Shown here: in pieces, positions 1 to 8,200 of the stretch
How positions within the stretch are numbered: the first letter of the stretch is position 1
Layout: each line of letters starts with the position of its first letter
DNA from: Oscillospiraceae bacterium
GTDB taxonomy: Bacteria > Bacillota_A > Clostridia > Oscillospirales > Oscillospiraceae
Direction of reading: 5' to 3'
Assembly (NCBI GenBank): GCA_017549325.1
Contig: JAFYVA010000068.1
Span: 1-30,261, forward strand
DNA: 30,261 bases
The notes under the pieces: generated by a model
What the model was told of the DNA's origin: nothing
Seen by the model: the letters and a program-made list of their open reading frames with translations, nothing else
Databases searched by the model: none
Made by a program: the position numbers and the translations under genes

Positions 1-474
1 CAGACGGCGGCTGTCATCGATGATCTGGCGATCTTCGTTGAGGACGAGCCATGCCTCGGTGACCTCAATGGGGGAGATCAGCAGAATTTTCATCTTCTCG
101 CCGCCGGGACGGTCCAGTTCCAGTTTTCGTGCTTTTTCCAGCATGGTCTGAATGCCGCGAGCCGTGGTAATGGGGTTACCGGCGGGAATGTGCATTTGAA
201 AATCGTTGGTGCCCAGCATGAAAATCAACAGGTCAATGGGGGCGGCAGAACGCAGAATGGCGGGCATAGGGGCGATGCCGTTCAGATCAGGGTCAAGGGG
301 TTCGTCAAACACCGTGGTACGGCCGGAGAGACCTTCTTCCACCACCACATAGTCCGATCCCAGCTTTTCCTGCAATAGACAAGTCCAGCGGATGCTCTCA
401 TCGTAACGCTCGCCGGTGCCGGGTACATAGCCCCAGGTATGGGAATCGCCGTAACAAACCACTCTCTTTTTCAT
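1..474 (-). CDS. SGNH/GDSL-family hydrolase, partial (C-terminus off window)
   Basis: The minus-strand frame opens at ATG (472-474) after a strong AGGAGG site and stays open for 158 codons to the window edge, so only the N-terminal part is seen. The protein starts MKKRVVCYGDSHTWGY, carrying the GDS block I with the nucleophilic serine of SGNH hydrolases. MLGTNDF lower down is the block III GxND motif that contributes the oxyanion-hole asparagine. The catalytic Asp/His block V lies beyond the edge. The family comprises serine esterases, lipases and carbohydrate deacetylases; substrate cannot be assigned. There is no signal peptide, so it is probably cytoplasmic. It is divergent from the M20 amidohydrolase gene. 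Family assignment is firm; exact activity is unknown. Confidence 0.85.
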   Translation of the reverse strand, partial: MKKRVVCYGDSHTWGYVPGTGERYDESIRWTCLLQEKLGSDYVVVEEGLSGRTTVFDEPLDPDLNGIAPMPAILRSAAPIDLLIFMLGTNDFQMHIPAGNPITTARGIQTMLEKARKLELDRPGGEKMKILLISPIEVTEAWLVLNEDRQIIDDSRRL

Positions 475-516
475 GGTTTCTGCCTCCTGTATAGAATATT
501 GAAGGATTTTCTGTTA

Positions 517-547
517 TTTATGATAGACCTTCATCATAAAAAGTCAA
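517..547 (-). promoter_or_regulatory. Putative promoter with overlapping inverted repeat upstream of the SGNH hydrolase
   Basis: On the minus strand TTGACT (542-547) and TATCAT (520-525) are 16 bp apart, pointing at the SGNH gene. A perfect inverted repeat, TTTATGAT / ATCATAAA with an 8-base gap (517-540), covers the -10 element and most of the spacer. This is the usual position for a repressor operator. The regulator is unknown. Confidence 0.45.
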
Positions 548-571
548 GGCAAAAGTGCAACGGGGAAACAC

Positions 572-599
572 TTGTATTTCGTTGGAAAAGGTTTATAAT
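572..599 (+). promoter_or_regulatory. Sigma-A-like promoter for the M20 amidohydrolase gene
   Basis: TTGTAT (572-577), a 16-bp spacer and a consensus TATAAT (594-599). The predicted start near 606 leaves a leader of about 95 nt before ATG 701. No obvious structure was seen in the leader. Confidence 0.55.
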
Positions 600-700
600 G
601 ACAGATACCGTAAATATGTGATGAATTCTCCTGCAAAAGGAGTGCAGACCGCCGTCTGTTCCGAGGAAGAAATCATGTCTGATATGAGGGAGTGAGCTGC

Positions 701-1813
701 ATGAAAGAGTTTGTTGCTCTTGCTGAGAAATGGGTGCAGGAACTGCACGCCAATCCGGAAAAGGGATTTTGCGAATACAAGACCACGGCCATGATCCGCC
801 GCGTGTGCGCTGAACTGGGCGTGGAGACTGTCGATTGCGGTCTTGAGACCGGTGTGCTGGCGTGGCTGGATAACGGCTGCGATGAAACGGTAGCACTCCG
901 TGCCGACATCGACGCCGTGGATTTTGACAGCGGCCCCCGCCATCAGTGCGGCCATGACCACCACACTGCCGCGCTGCTGGGCGCCATGGCATATATGAAG
1001 GCACATCAAAAGGAACTGCGCTGCAATGTGGCCTTTATTTTCCAACCGGCAGAGGAGAGCATTGCCGGCGCTGCGGCGCTGATGAAGGAGGGGCTGTGGC
1101 AGCGTTTCCCCAAGCGCCCCAACGCGGTCTTTGGTATGCATAACCGCCCTGAACTGCCCTGCGGTGTCATCGGCGTCCATCAGGGACCTCTCATGGCGGC
1201 AAAGTCCGATTTTCGTCTTGTCATCCGCGGCCAGCAGGGTCATGGCAGTACGCCGGAGAAGTGCATTGACCCCATTTTGCCTGCGGCGGAGTTCACGGCC
1301 GCACTGCCTGCGCTTGTCAGCCATGAACTCTCGCCCTTCGACCCGGCTGTGTGCTCTGTTTACAGTTTCCACAGCGGCACCGAGGCCAACACCTCGCCGC
1401 TCCATGCCACGCTGACGGGTTCTATCCGCACGCTGCGTAATGAGAGCCACCTGCAGCTCAAAGCCCGCCTTGTGGAATTGGCCGAGGATGCGGCCAAGGC
1501 CAACCGCTGTCACCTGGAGTCTCTAGAGTGGCTCCGTGAGATCCCCGTTCTGGATAACAGTGCCGCCCTCTATGCCCGCGCCCGCGCCGCCGCTGCGGCA
1601 ACGGTGGGGGAGGAGAACATCACCGATGTGCAGCCCTGCCTCGGCGGTGAGGATTTTGCCATCTTCATGGAGGATGTCCCCGGATTCTACTACTGGGTGG
1701 GCAGTGGACTCGGCGGCGAGCAGGCGATCCATCCCTGGCACAGCGACGGATTTTCCGTTGCCAAGGGTTTCCTGCCCGTGGCCGTTTCCCTATTCGTCAA
1801 TCTTGTGATGTAA
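701..1813 (+). CDS. M20-family (M20D-like) metallo-amidohydrolase
   Basis: The 370-residue protein resembles the amidohydrolase/carboxypeptidase branch of peptidase family M20, which hydrolyses N-acyl amino acids and related amides using two metal ions. Visible motifs are ALRADIDA (about 66-73), HQCGHDHHTA (about 81-90, with Cys83 and His85 as likely ligands), QPAEES (about 115-120, the catalytic glutamates), GMHNRPEL (about 145-152) and the C-terminal HPWHSDGF. The ATG at 701 is preferred over an in-frame GTG at 692 because GAGGGAG (686-692) sits 8 bases upstream. The segment between the RAD motif and CGHD is about 12 residues, shorter than I expect for the family, so the substrate pocket may differ. 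It is transcribed alone and ends at a hairpin. The exact substrate is unknown. Confidence 0.87.
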   Translation: MKEFVALAEKWVQELHANPEKGFCEYKTTAMIRRVCAELGVETVDCGLETGVLAWLDNGCDETVALRADIDAVDFDSGPRHQCGHDHHTAALLGAMAYMKAHQKELRCNVAFIFQPAEESIAGAAALMKEGLWQRFPKRPNAVFGMHNRPELPCGVIGVHQGPLMAAKSDFRLVIRGQQGHGSTPEKCIDPILPAAEFTAALPALVSHELSPFDPAVCSVYSFHSGTEANTSPLHATLTGSIRTLRNESHLQLKARLVELAEDAAKANRCHLESLEWLREIPVLDNSAALYARARAAAAATVGEENITDVQPCLGGEDFAIFMEDVPGFYYWVGSGLGGEQAIHPWHSDGFSVAKGFLPVAVSLFVNLVM

Positions 1814-1818
1814 GATCA

Positions 1819-1856
1819 AAGACCCCTTCGCAGATGCGTATCTGCGGAGGGGTCTT
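1819..1856. terminator. Hairpin between convergent genes (M20 and IclR)
   Basis: A 17-bp stem (AAGACCCCTTCGCAGAT and its near-perfect complement, one G-U pair) with a 4-base loop lies between the two convergent stop codons. The U-tract is weak on both strands, so it may act as a bidirectional terminator or as a 3'-end stabiliser. Confidence 0.7.
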
Positions 1857-1862
1857 GTGCGT

Positions 1863-2624
1863 TTATGGTTCCTGATAGCCCAACGCCTGTGAAAGGGCGC
1901 GGCCTGCGGCCTGCGTGGCCTCAATGGCGGCGGCAAACTCATCGGAGGCCACACGGCGGAAGAATCCCACCACGCCGATGGCGTAGGCGAGGTTACGGCT
2001 GCGGTCATATACCGGGGCACTGACAGAGCGCAGACCGATGCGGTACTCGCCATCCTCCACGGCGTATCCGTCGGCCTCGATGCGATGCAGCGCGGCCAGC
2101 AATGCCTCGTTATCGGAAATGGTATGGGGGGTAAATGCCGTCATGCTCCCGGCGCGGCGCAATGCCTCCGTGTCGGAGAAGCGGGACAGCAGCAGTTTTC
2201 CCTGTGAGGTGGCGTGAAGGGGGAGTCGGTGGCCGATTTCCGACACCACATGGAGGGCATCGGAGCCGATACACTGGTCGATGTTCACCACTGCACCGCC
2301 ATCCATAATGCTGATGAAGGCACTGGCACCGGTGGACATGGCCAACTTTTCCAGATACGGGTGAGCCACGCGGGAGATATCCCACTCCGCTGACACGGCA
2401 CAGCCGTATTCAAACAGGCGCAGCCCCAGATAATACCGCCCGTCCTCCCGCTGGGTGATGATGTTATGCTGCCGCATGGTGGACAGCAGCGCATGGGTGG
2501 TGCTTTTGGGAAATCCGCTGCGGCGTGACAGCTCTGCCAGCGTCATGGGGGCGCCGTTTTGCAGCAGCAGCTCTGTGAGAATGAGTGCCTTATTGACGGA
2601 TTGCACGGTATTTTGCTGTTCCAT
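1863..2624 (-). CDS. IclR-family transcriptional regulator
   Basis: The 253-residue length is typical of the IclR family. An N-terminal winged helix-turn-helix is seen around residues 10-65 (LAELSRRSGFPKSTTHALLS). It is followed by the larger C-terminal effector-binding domain with family hallmarks: LPLHATSQGKLLLS, the DGYAVEDGEYRIGLRSVSAPV block and an AIGVVG strand. These proteins bind a small molecule and repress or activate neighbouring genes, often for breakdown of organic acids or aromatic compounds. The start follows an AAGGAGGT site. The gene is divergent from modA, with about 165 bases between the two starts containing both promoters and repeated operator-like sequences. Self-regulation and control of the molybdenum operon are therefore plausible but inferred. 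The effector is unknown. Confidence 0.93.
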   Translation of the reverse strand: MEQQNTVQSVNKALILTELLLQNGAPMTLAELSRRSGFPKSTTHALLSTMRQHNIITQREDGRYYLGLRLFEYGCAVSAEWDISRVAHPYLEKLAMSTGASAFISIMDGGAVVNIDQCIGSDALHVVSEIGHRLPLHATSQGKLLLSRFSDTEALRRAGSMTAFTPHTISDNEALLAALHRIEADGYAVEDGEYRIGLRSVSAPVYDRSRNLAYAIGVVGFFRRVASDEFAAAIEATQAAGRALSQALGYQEP

Positions 2625-2645
2625 TCTGCCACCTCCTTTGTCCTT

Positions 2646-2674
2646 ACTATACGGGAGCGAGTGCTTCCTGTCAA
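2646..2674 (-). promoter_or_regulatory. Promoter of the IclR-family gene
   Basis: Minus strand: consensus TTGACA (2669-2674), 17-bp spacer, TATAGT (2646-2651), about 22 bases before the ATG. This is a strong sigma-A-like promoter. Confidence 0.75.
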
Positions 2675-2680
2675 TGAAAT

Positions 2681-2717
2681 ATTCTGTATTACTGTAGAAT
2701 AATTCTGTATTACCGAA
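2681..2717. promoter_or_regulatory. Candidate IclR operator: repeated ATTCTGTATTAC elements
   Basis: ATTCTGTATTAC occurs twice in the same orientation, at 2681-2692 and 2702-2713. The spacing is exactly 21 bp, two helical turns. The second copy is part of a near-perfect 15-bp palindrome, TTCTGTATTACCGAA (2703-2717, one mismatched pair). AGAATAATTCT (2696-2706) is a perfect palindrome between the copies. The block lies between the two divergent promoters, upstream of both -35 elements. Binding by the IclR protein is inferred. Confidence 0.55.
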
Positions 2718-2726
2718 CGATTTGCC

Positions 2727-2756
2727 TTGTGAGTGCGTGTGCTGAGATGGTATAAT
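2727..2756 (+). promoter_or_regulatory. Promoter of the mod/moa operon
   Basis: TTGTGA (2727-2732), 18-bp spacer, consensus TATAAT (2751-2756). The predicted leader is only about 27 nt, which excludes a molybdenum-cofactor riboswitch between this promoter and modA. Confidence 0.65.
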
Positions 2757-2789
2757 GATGCCGTAATCTTTTTAGAAGGAGAACGACCG

Positions 2790-3602
2790 ATGAAAAAGCT
2801 ATTGACGATTGTATTGAGCATTGTGCTGCTGTGTGCCCTTTGTGCTTGCGGAGCAAAGCAGGAAGAGACGGCGCTGACGGTGTTTGCCGCCGCTTCACTG
2901 CAGGAAACGCTGACGCAGATCGGTGCTGCCTTCGAATCGCAGCATCCGGATGTAAAGGTGGCGTTCAACTTCGATTCTTCCGGCACGCTCAAGACCCAGA
3001 TCGAGGAAGGCGCGTATTGCGACGTGTTTATCTCGGCGGGACAAAAGCAGATGAACCAGCTGGATATCACGGCCTCGGCCGAGGGGAATCCCGATGCGCT
3101 GGATTTCGTGTTGCAAGGCAGCCGATTCAATATTTTGGAGAACAAGGTGACGCTCTGTGTTCCCGAGGGGAATCCCAAGGGCGTAAAGGACTTTTCCGAT
3201 ATGGCGGAGCGGCTGCGTGAGGGGACGATCTTTATGGCCATCGGCAACGCCGACGTGCCGGTGGGGCAGTATACCCAGAAGATTTTCGGCTATTTTGGCC
3301 TTGAAGAAGAGGCGCTGGCAGCAAGTGGATGCCTTACTTACGGCTCGAATGTGAAAGAAGTCACCACGCAGGTAGGGGAAGCGGTGGTCGATTGCGGGAT
3401 CATTTACGCTACCGATGCCTTCTCTGCCGGTTTGACGGTGGTGGACAGTGCAACGGCCGAAATGTGTGGGCAGGTCATCTATCCCGCGGCGGTGATGACG
3501 ACGACAACGCAGCCGACGCTGGCGCAGGACTTTTTGGATTTCTGCCGCAGTGACGCGGCCATGGAAGTATTTTCCGCTGTGGGATTTTCCCCCGCGGCGT
3601 AA
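2790..3602 (+). CDS. modA: Molybdate ABC transporter, substrate-binding lipoprotein
   Basis: The 270-residue protein captures molybdate (or tungstate) outside the cell for the ModBC importer. ATG 2790 follows AGAAGGAGAA. An in-frame upstream GTG at 2733 lies within the promoter region and is rejected. MKKLLTIVLSIVLLCALCAC is a lipoprotein signal peptide with a lipobox ending at Cys20. The mature part shows ModA features: LTVFAAASLQETL, the FDSSGTLKTQIEEGA region that binds the oxyanion, DVFISAGQKQMNQL, and a GNADVPVGQYTQK motif. It is the first gene of an eight-gene operon, 10 bp from modB. The assignment is secure; molybdate versus tungstate cannot be told from sequence, but the molybdenum cofactor genes downstream favour molybdate. 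Confidence 0.95.
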   Translation: MKKLLTIVLSIVLLCALCACGAKQEETALTVFAAASLQETLTQIGAAFESQHPDVKVAFNFDSSGTLKTQIEEGAYCDVFISAGQKQMNQLDITASAEGNPDALDFVLQGSRFNILENKVTLCVPEGNPKGVKDFSDMAERLREGTIFMAIGNADVPVGQYTQKIFGYFGLEEEALAASGCLTYGSNVKEVTTQVGEAVVDCGIIYATDAFSAGLTVVDSATAEMCGQVIYPAAVMTTTTQPTLAQDFLDFCRSDAAMEVFSAVGFSPAA

Positions 3603-3612
3603 CGAGGTAAGT

Positions 3613-4287
3613 ATGGATTGGTTTCCCTTATGGAACTCCCTGCGGGTTGCTGCCATCGCCACGGTGGTGGTATTCTTCGTGGGCGTGTTCGCCGCCTATT
3701 ATATCGCCAAGCTCCCTGCATTGGTGAAGGGTGTGCTGGATGTGGTGCTGACGCTCCCGCTGGTGCTGCCTCCCACGGTGGTGGGCTATCTTCTGCTGCG
3801 CGTCTTTGGCCCGAAACGGGTCATCGGCGGGTGGCTTTTGGAGATTTTGGGAATTCGTCTCACCATGGAGTGGTGGGCGGCGGTGCTGGCAGCCATCGTG
3901 GTGGCCTTTCCCCTTATGTACCGCACTGCCCGCGGCGCCTTCGAGTCCTTTGATGAGACGCTGGCGCAGGCGGGACGGACGCTGGGACTTTCGGAACCCT
4001 ATATCTTCTGGCGCATCCGCATGAGCGTGTGCCGCAGCGGCATTGTGGCCGGATGCGTGCTGGCCTTTGCCCGCGCGCTGGGCGAATACGGTGCCACCAG
4101 TATGCTGGCGGGCTACACTCCCGGCAAGACTGCCACCATTGCCACCACGGTCTATCAGCTCTGGCGCACGGGACAGGATGGCGCGGCCATGAACTGGGTG
4201 CTGGTGAACATCGCCATCTCTGCCGTGGTGCTGCTGGTGCTGAGCCTCTTTGAAGAACGCGGCAAGCGCGGAAAGGAGGCGGCGTAA
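3613..4287 (+). CDS. modB: Molybdate ABC transporter permease
   Basis: The 224 residues match the usual ModB size. The protein is strongly hydrophobic with about five membrane helices, for example VVVFFVGVFAAYYIAKL near the N-terminus and VLVNIAISAVVLLVLSLF at the C-terminus. The cytoplasmic EAA loop that docks onto the ATPase is visible as QAGRTLGLSEPYIFWRI. LVLPPTVVGYLLL and ARALGEYGATSMLAGY are ModB-type signatures. The ATG at 3613 with GAGG at 3604-3607 is preferred; an earlier in-frame ATG at 3550 lies inside modA. The stop codon abuts the modC start directly, indicating translational coupling. Confidence 0.95.
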   Translation: MDWFPLWNSLRVAAIATVVVFFVGVFAAYYIAKLPALVKGVLDVVLTLPLVLPPTVVGYLLLRVFGPKRVIGGWLLEILGIRLTMEWWAAVLAAIVVAFPLMYRTARGAFESFDETLAQAGRTLGLSEPYIFWRIRMSVCRSGIVAGCVLAFARALGEYGATSMLAGYTPGKTATIATTVYQLWRTGQDGAAMNWVLVNIAISAVVLLVLSLFEERGKRGKEAA

Positions 4288-5325
4288 ATGTCTCTAAGTG
4301 TCCATATTACCAAGAAACTGGCGAATTTCACCCTGCGTGTGGACTTTGACACCGATGGTGAGGTGCTGGCTCTGCTGGGTGCTTCCGGCTGCGGCAAGAG
4401 TATGACCCTCAAGTGCATCGCCGGTGTGGAGCGCCCTGACAGCGGAAAAATCGTTCTCAATGGCCGTACCCTCTTCGACAGCGAAGCGGGCATTGATATC
4501 AAGCCGCAGGAGCGCCGCGTGGGATATCTGTTCCAGAGCGGTGCCCTGTTCCCCCCCATGACGGTGGAGGAGAATGTGATGGCAGGCGTGCGCGGCGGCA
4601 GCCGTGGCGAAAAGCGGCGCATCGCCGGGGAGATGCTGGCCCGTCTTGACTTGAGCGCCGTGGCAGCGCGTAAGCCGGAGCATATTTCCGGCGGCGAGCG
4701 GCAGCGGACGGCTCTGTGCCGTATTCTGGTCAATGAACCGGAGGTGCTGCTGCTGGATGAGCCGTTCTCGGCGCTGGACAGCCACCTGAAGTGGCAGCTG
4801 GAGCTGCTGCTGAGCGATATGTTGGAGGAATTCGGCGGCGATACGGTGCTGGTGAGCCATGACCGCGGCGAGGTACGCCGTCTCAGCAACAGCGTTTGCG
4901 TGTTGGAACAGGGACAGTCGCAGCCCAAGGCGGCGGTGGAAGCCTTGTTCGCCGCACCGAAAACGGTGGCCGCGGCCCTCATCTCCGGGTGCAAGAATAT
5001 TGCCCACAGCACTGTTACCGCAGATGGCATTCTATGTCCCGCGTGGGGTGTAACGCTCCGGGCCGCCCGGACAGAGGTGGGCGACAGTGCCGTGGGCATC
5101 CGCGCCCATCACCTGCGCATCGCCGGGGAAGGGGCGGAAAATTGCATCCCCTGTACAGTGGAGCGCATCATTGAGGATGTGTTCTCCACGGTGGTGATGC
5201 TGCGTACCGCCGCCGGCGGCACACTGCGGATGGAAGTGGAAAGCGGAGACTTTACGGTAGGGAAGGCACTCACTGTGGCGGTGAAGCCGGAGTATGTGCT
5301 GTCTCTGCGAAAGGAGGAGGCATAA
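4288..5325 (+). CDS. modC: Molybdate ABC transporter ATP-binding protein
   Basis: The 345-residue ATPase energises ModAB. In order it shows Walker A GASGCGKS (31-38), the Q-loop at Gln83, the signature ISGGERQR (133-140), Walker B VLLLDEP (153-159), the D-loop SALD and the H-loop His191. The last 100 or so residues form the TOBE/MOP-like domain typical of ModC, which binds the oxyanion for feedback control. The start codon directly follows the modB stop, with AAGGAGG (4272-4278) inside modB. Its own stop directly abuts moaA, joining transport to cofactor synthesis in one transcript. Confidence 0.95.
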   Translation: MSLSVHITKKLANFTLRVDFDTDGEVLALLGASGCGKSMTLKCIAGVERPDSGKIVLNGRTLFDSEAGIDIKPQERRVGYLFQSGALFPPMTVEENVMAGVRGGSRGEKRRIAGEMLARLDLSAVAARKPEHISGGERQRTALCRILVNEPEVLLLDEPFSALDSHLKWQLELLLSDMLEEFGGDTVLVSHDRGEVRRLSNSVCVLEQGQSQPKAAVEALFAAPKTVAAALISGCKNIAHSTVTADGILCPAWGVTLRAARTEVGDSAVGIRAHHLRIAGEGAENCIPCTVERIIEDVFSTVVMLRTAAGGTLRMEVESGDFTVGKALTVAVKPEYVLSLRKEEA

Positions 5326-6255
5326 ATGGCGCGAAAAGTGGATTATCTGCGTCTGTCGGTGACAGATCTATGCAACCTCCGCTGCCGCTACTGCATGGGG
5401 GAGGACGGCGTTGCCAAAAAGCAGCACCGCGAGATCCTCTCACTGGAGGAACTGGAGGAGATGGCCCGCGCCGCCGCAGCGTGCGGTGTGAAGAAGATCC
5501 GTCTTACCGGCGGTGAGCCGCTGGTGCGCCGCGGTATCGTAGAGCTGTGCCGCCGCCTCAAGGCCATCGACGGCGTGGAGGAACTGGCGCTGACCACCAA
5601 TGGCGTGCTGCTCAAAGAACTGGCCGCTCCCCTGCGTGAGGCGGGGGTGGATCGGCTGAACATCAGCCTTGACAGTTTAAATAGAGAAACATACGCCCAC
5701 ATCACCCGCTGCGGTGATCTGGACAAAGCATGGGAGGGCATTGCGGCGGCCGAGGCGGCGGGATTTCGCGGTATCAAGCTCAACGCCGTGCTGCTGCGGG
5801 ATTTCAATGCGCCCGAGATCGCCGACTTCGTAGAGCTGACCCGCGATAAGGACTATGCGGTGCGCTTTATCGAGCTGATGCCCATGGCAGTCTGCGCCGA
5901 CTGGGATCAGTATATCAGCGCCGAAGCGGTGCTGAAGGCGGCGCCGCAGTTGGAGAAAATCGGCGGCGACGGCGTGGCGGAGCTGTACCGTGTGCCCGGA
6001 TATTGCGGCACCGTGGGACTTATCCGCCCCATCAGCCACCGCTTCTGTGCCGATTGCAACCGCATCCGCATCACGGCGGACGGAAAACTAAAGCCCTGCC
6101 TGCACTCCCGCGGCGAGATCCCCCTGCGGGGACTCCACGGAGAGGAGTTGCGGCAGGCCATCATCGAGGGTATCGCCGCCAAGCCGGAGCGCCATTTCCT
6201 GCAGGAAAAGGGCGTCTCGGACTGTCGGCGCGATATGAACGAGATCGGAGGATAA
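5326..6255 (+). CDS. moaA: GTP 3',8-cyclase (radical SAM)
   Basis: This enzyme performs the first step of molybdenum cofactor synthesis, turning GTP into 3',8-cyclo-GTP. The radical SAM cluster motif CNLRCRYC (Cys16, Cys20, Cys23) is intact. [14 protein letters not shown] is the SAM-binding GGE motif. The second iron-sulfur cluster that binds GTP is seen in [20 protein letters not shown]. The C-terminus ends in the conserved Gly-Gly tail. The 309-residue length is close to the family norm. A strong AAGGAGGAGG lies in the end of modC, and moaC starts 5 bases after the stop. No frameshift or missing residue was seen. Confidence 0.97.
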   Translation: MARKVDYLRLSVTDLCNLRCRYCMGEDGVAKKQHREILSLEELEEMARAAAACGVKKIRLTGGEPLVRRGIVELCRRLKAIDGVEELALTTNGVLLKELAAPLREAGVDRLNISLDSLNRETYAHITRCGDLDKAWEGIAAAEAAGFRGIKLNAVLLRDFNAPEIADFVELTRDKDYAVRFIELMPMAVCADWDQYISAEAVLKAAPQLEKIGGDGVAELYRVPGYCGTVGLIRPISHRFCADCNRIRITADGKLKPCLHSRGEIPLRGLHGEELRQAIIEGIAAKPERHFLQEKGVSDCRRDMNEIGG

Positions 6256-6259
6256 GTAT

Positions 6260-6733
6260 ATGGAACTGACCCATCTCAACGAACAGGGAAGAGGCCGTAT
6301 GGTGGATGTATCGGATAAGGCCGACACCGTCCGTACCGCCACGGCCTGCGGCTTCGTGTCTATGGCTCCCGCCACGGCGCGGCTGATCCGCGACGGCGGC
6401 ATCGCCAAGGGCGATGTGCTGGCAGTGGCGCAGGTGGCGGGTATCATGGCCGCCAAGAATACATCCAATATGATCCCCATGTGTCACCCGCTGCCTCTGA
6501 CGGCGGTGGATATTCACTTTGCAATAGAAGAAAACGGTGTGGCCATCCGTGCCAGCGCCAAATGCACCGGCAAGACCGGCGTGGAGATGGAGGCGCTGAC
6601 GGCAGTATCCGTCGCCGCGCTGACCATCTACGATATGTGCAAGGCGGTACAGAAGGACATGGTCATCGAGCAGGTGTACCTGCTGGAAAAGACCGGCGGC
6701 AAGAGCGGAACATACCGCAGAGAGGAGCAGTGA
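6260..6733 (+). CDS. moaC: Cyclic pyranopterin monophosphate synthase
   Basis: The 157-residue protein converts the MoaA product 3',8-cyclo-GTP to cyclic pyranopterin monophosphate. The family blocks [29 protein letters not shown] and [19 protein letters not shown] are all present, including the catalytic lysine and aspartate region. It follows moaA by 4 bases, so the two act as a pair. The genes for the next step, molybdopterin synthase (MoaD/MoaE), are not in this window. Confidence 0.97.
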   Translation: MELTHLNEQGRGRMVDVSDKADTVRTATACGFVSMAPATARLIRDGGIAKGDVLAVAQVAGIMAAKNTSNMIPMCHPLPLTAVDIHFAIEENGVAIRASAKCTGKTGVEMEALTAVSVAALTIYDMCKAVQKDMVIEQVYLLEKTGGKSGTYRREEQ

Positions 6734-6735
6734 CG

Positions 6736-7176
6736 ATGGCAAAGGTTTTGGCTGTTTGTATCAGCGAAAAGAAGGGCGTGCAGAAAAAAGCGGTGCCCTA
6801 TATTGATGTCAGATGCCACCACGGCATCGTGGGCGATGCCCACGCCGGTGACTGGCATCGCCAGATCAGCCTGTTGGCCAAGGAGAGCGTCGACCAGATG
6901 CGCGGCTGCGGTGTGAACCTCTTCGACGGTGCATTCGCAGAAAACATCGTCACTGAGGGCATTGACCTGAAGCACCTGCCCATCGGTACGCTCCTGCAGG
7001 TGGGACCTGCCCTGCTGCGTGTGACCCAGATCGGCAAGGAGTGCCACAACGATTGCGCCGTGAAGAAGCTGGCGGGCAAATGCGTCATGCCCACCGACGG
7101 CATCTTTGCCGTGGTGGAGGTGGAGGGCCGTATCGCCGCCGGCGATGCGATCGTCATCAAGGAGGCGGCACAATGA
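6736..7176 (+). CDS. MOSC-domain protein
   Basis: The 146-residue protein is a stand-alone MOSC domain, the fold at the C-terminus of molybdenum cofactor sulfurases that binds cofactor or carries sulfur. The motif HHGIVGDAHAGDWHRQISLL (residues 28-47) is the usual GDxHAG signature, followed by AENIVTEGIDL and LRVTQIGKEC. Three cysteines in KECHNDCAVKKLAGKC are candidates for persulfide carriage. It begins 2 bases after moaC and overlaps the next gene by an ATGA, so co-translation is expected. The exact step is unknown; a role in delivering or modifying Mo cofactor is inferred from context and family. Confidence 0.88.
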   Translation: MAKVLAVCISEKKGVQKKAVPYIDVRCHHGIVGDAHAGDWHRQISLLAKESVDQMRGCGVNLFDGAFAENIVTEGIDLKHLPIGTLLQVGPALLRVTQIGKECHNDCAVKKLAGKCVMPTDGIFAVVEVEGRIAAGDAIVIKEAAQ

Positions 7177-8192
7177 AGCTTATCAAAACGCAGGATGCCG
7201 TGGGCCACGTTCTGTGCCACGATATGACCCAGATCATCCCCGGTGCGTATAAGGATGCCCGCTTCCGCAAGGGCCATGTGGTCACTGCCGAGGATATCCC
7301 CGTGCTGCTCAGCATGGGCAAGGAGAATCTCTATGTCTGGGAGGTCCGCGAGGGCATCCTCCATGAGAACGAGGCCGCTGAGCGGCTCTGTGCACTGTGC
7401 ATCAACGACAACATGGAACGCACCGCCCCCAAAGAGGGCAAGATCGAGCTCAAAGCCGCCATCGACGGCGTGTTTCTGGTGGATACCGAGCGCTTGCTGG
7501 CGGTGAATATGCAGGAGGAGCTGATGATCGCCACCCGTAAGAGCGGTACGGCGGTTCGCAAGGGCGACAAACTCTGCGGTACCCGTGTCATTCCGCTGGT
7601 CATCGAGGAGGAAAAGCTGGACGAGGCCGCCCGACTGGCAGGAGAGGCGCCGCTCATGTCTCTGCGTCCCTATACACTGCGCCGCGCCGCCGTCATCACC
7701 ACCGGCAGCGAGGTCTATCACGGCCGTATTGAGGATAAATTTACCCCCGTGCTGGCCGATAAGCTCCGCGCCTTCGGTATCGAGGTGACGGAACATACCT
7801 GCTGCGACGACGGTACCGACAACATCACCGCTGCCATTGCCACCATGCGGGAAAAGGATGTGGATATGATCGTCTGTACCGGCGGTATGAGCGTCGACCC
7901 CGATGATAATACCCCCGGTGCCATCAAGCAGAGCGGTGCCCGTATCGTGACCTATGGTGCACCCGTCCTGCCCGGCGCCATGTTCCTGCTGGGCTATTTC
8001 GACGATGGCCGTCCCATCATGGGGCTGCCCGGCTGTGTCATGTATGCCAAGGCTACGATCTTTGATCTGGTGCTGCCCCGCATCGCCGCCGGTGTGGAGC
8101 TGACACGCCGCGACTTCGTGGTGATGGGTGAGGGAGGACTGTGTCTCCAGTGTGAGGTGTGCCACTATCCCATCTGCCCCTTCGGAAAGTGA
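7173..8192 (+). CDS. MoeA-like molybdopterin-binding protein with C-terminal cysteine motif
   Basis: The 339-residue protein has a MoCF-type molybdopterin-binding domain: RAAVITTGSEVYHGRI (171-186), DMIVCTGGMSVDPDDNTPGA (231-250) and MGLPGCVMY. The N-terminal 160 residues are of the type found in MoeA-like proteins of Clostridia and differ from canonical MoeA. The protein ends CLQCEVCHYPICPFGK, with Cys324, 327, 330 and 335 spaced like a metal or iron-sulfur site. It overlaps the MOSC gene by 4 bases. It may replace classical MoeA in molybdate insertion or act as a cofactor chaperone; this is inference. Membership in the molybdopterin-binding superfamily is firm. Confidence 0.85.
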   Translation: MKLIKTQDAVGHVLCHDMTQIIPGAYKDARFRKGHVVTAEDIPVLLSMGKENLYVWEVREGILHENEAAERLCALCINDNMERTAPKEGKIELKAAIDGVFLVDTERLLAVNMQEELMIATRKSGTAVRKGDKLCGTRVIPLVIEEEKLDEAARLAGEAPLMSLRPYTLRRAAVITTGSEVYHGRIEDKFTPVLADKLRAFGIEVTEHTCCDDGTDNITAAIATMREKDVDMIVCTGGMSVDPDDNTPGAIKQSGARIVTYGAPVLPGAMFLLGYFDDGRPIMGLPGCVMYAKATIFDLVLPRIAAGVELTRRDFVVMGEGGLCLQCEVCHYPICPFGK

Positions 8193-8200
8193 GGTAGGCT

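Noticed and set aside
2757..2789. Molybdenum cofactor riboswitch before modA
   Set aside because: The predicted leader is only about 27 nt, too short for this RNA.
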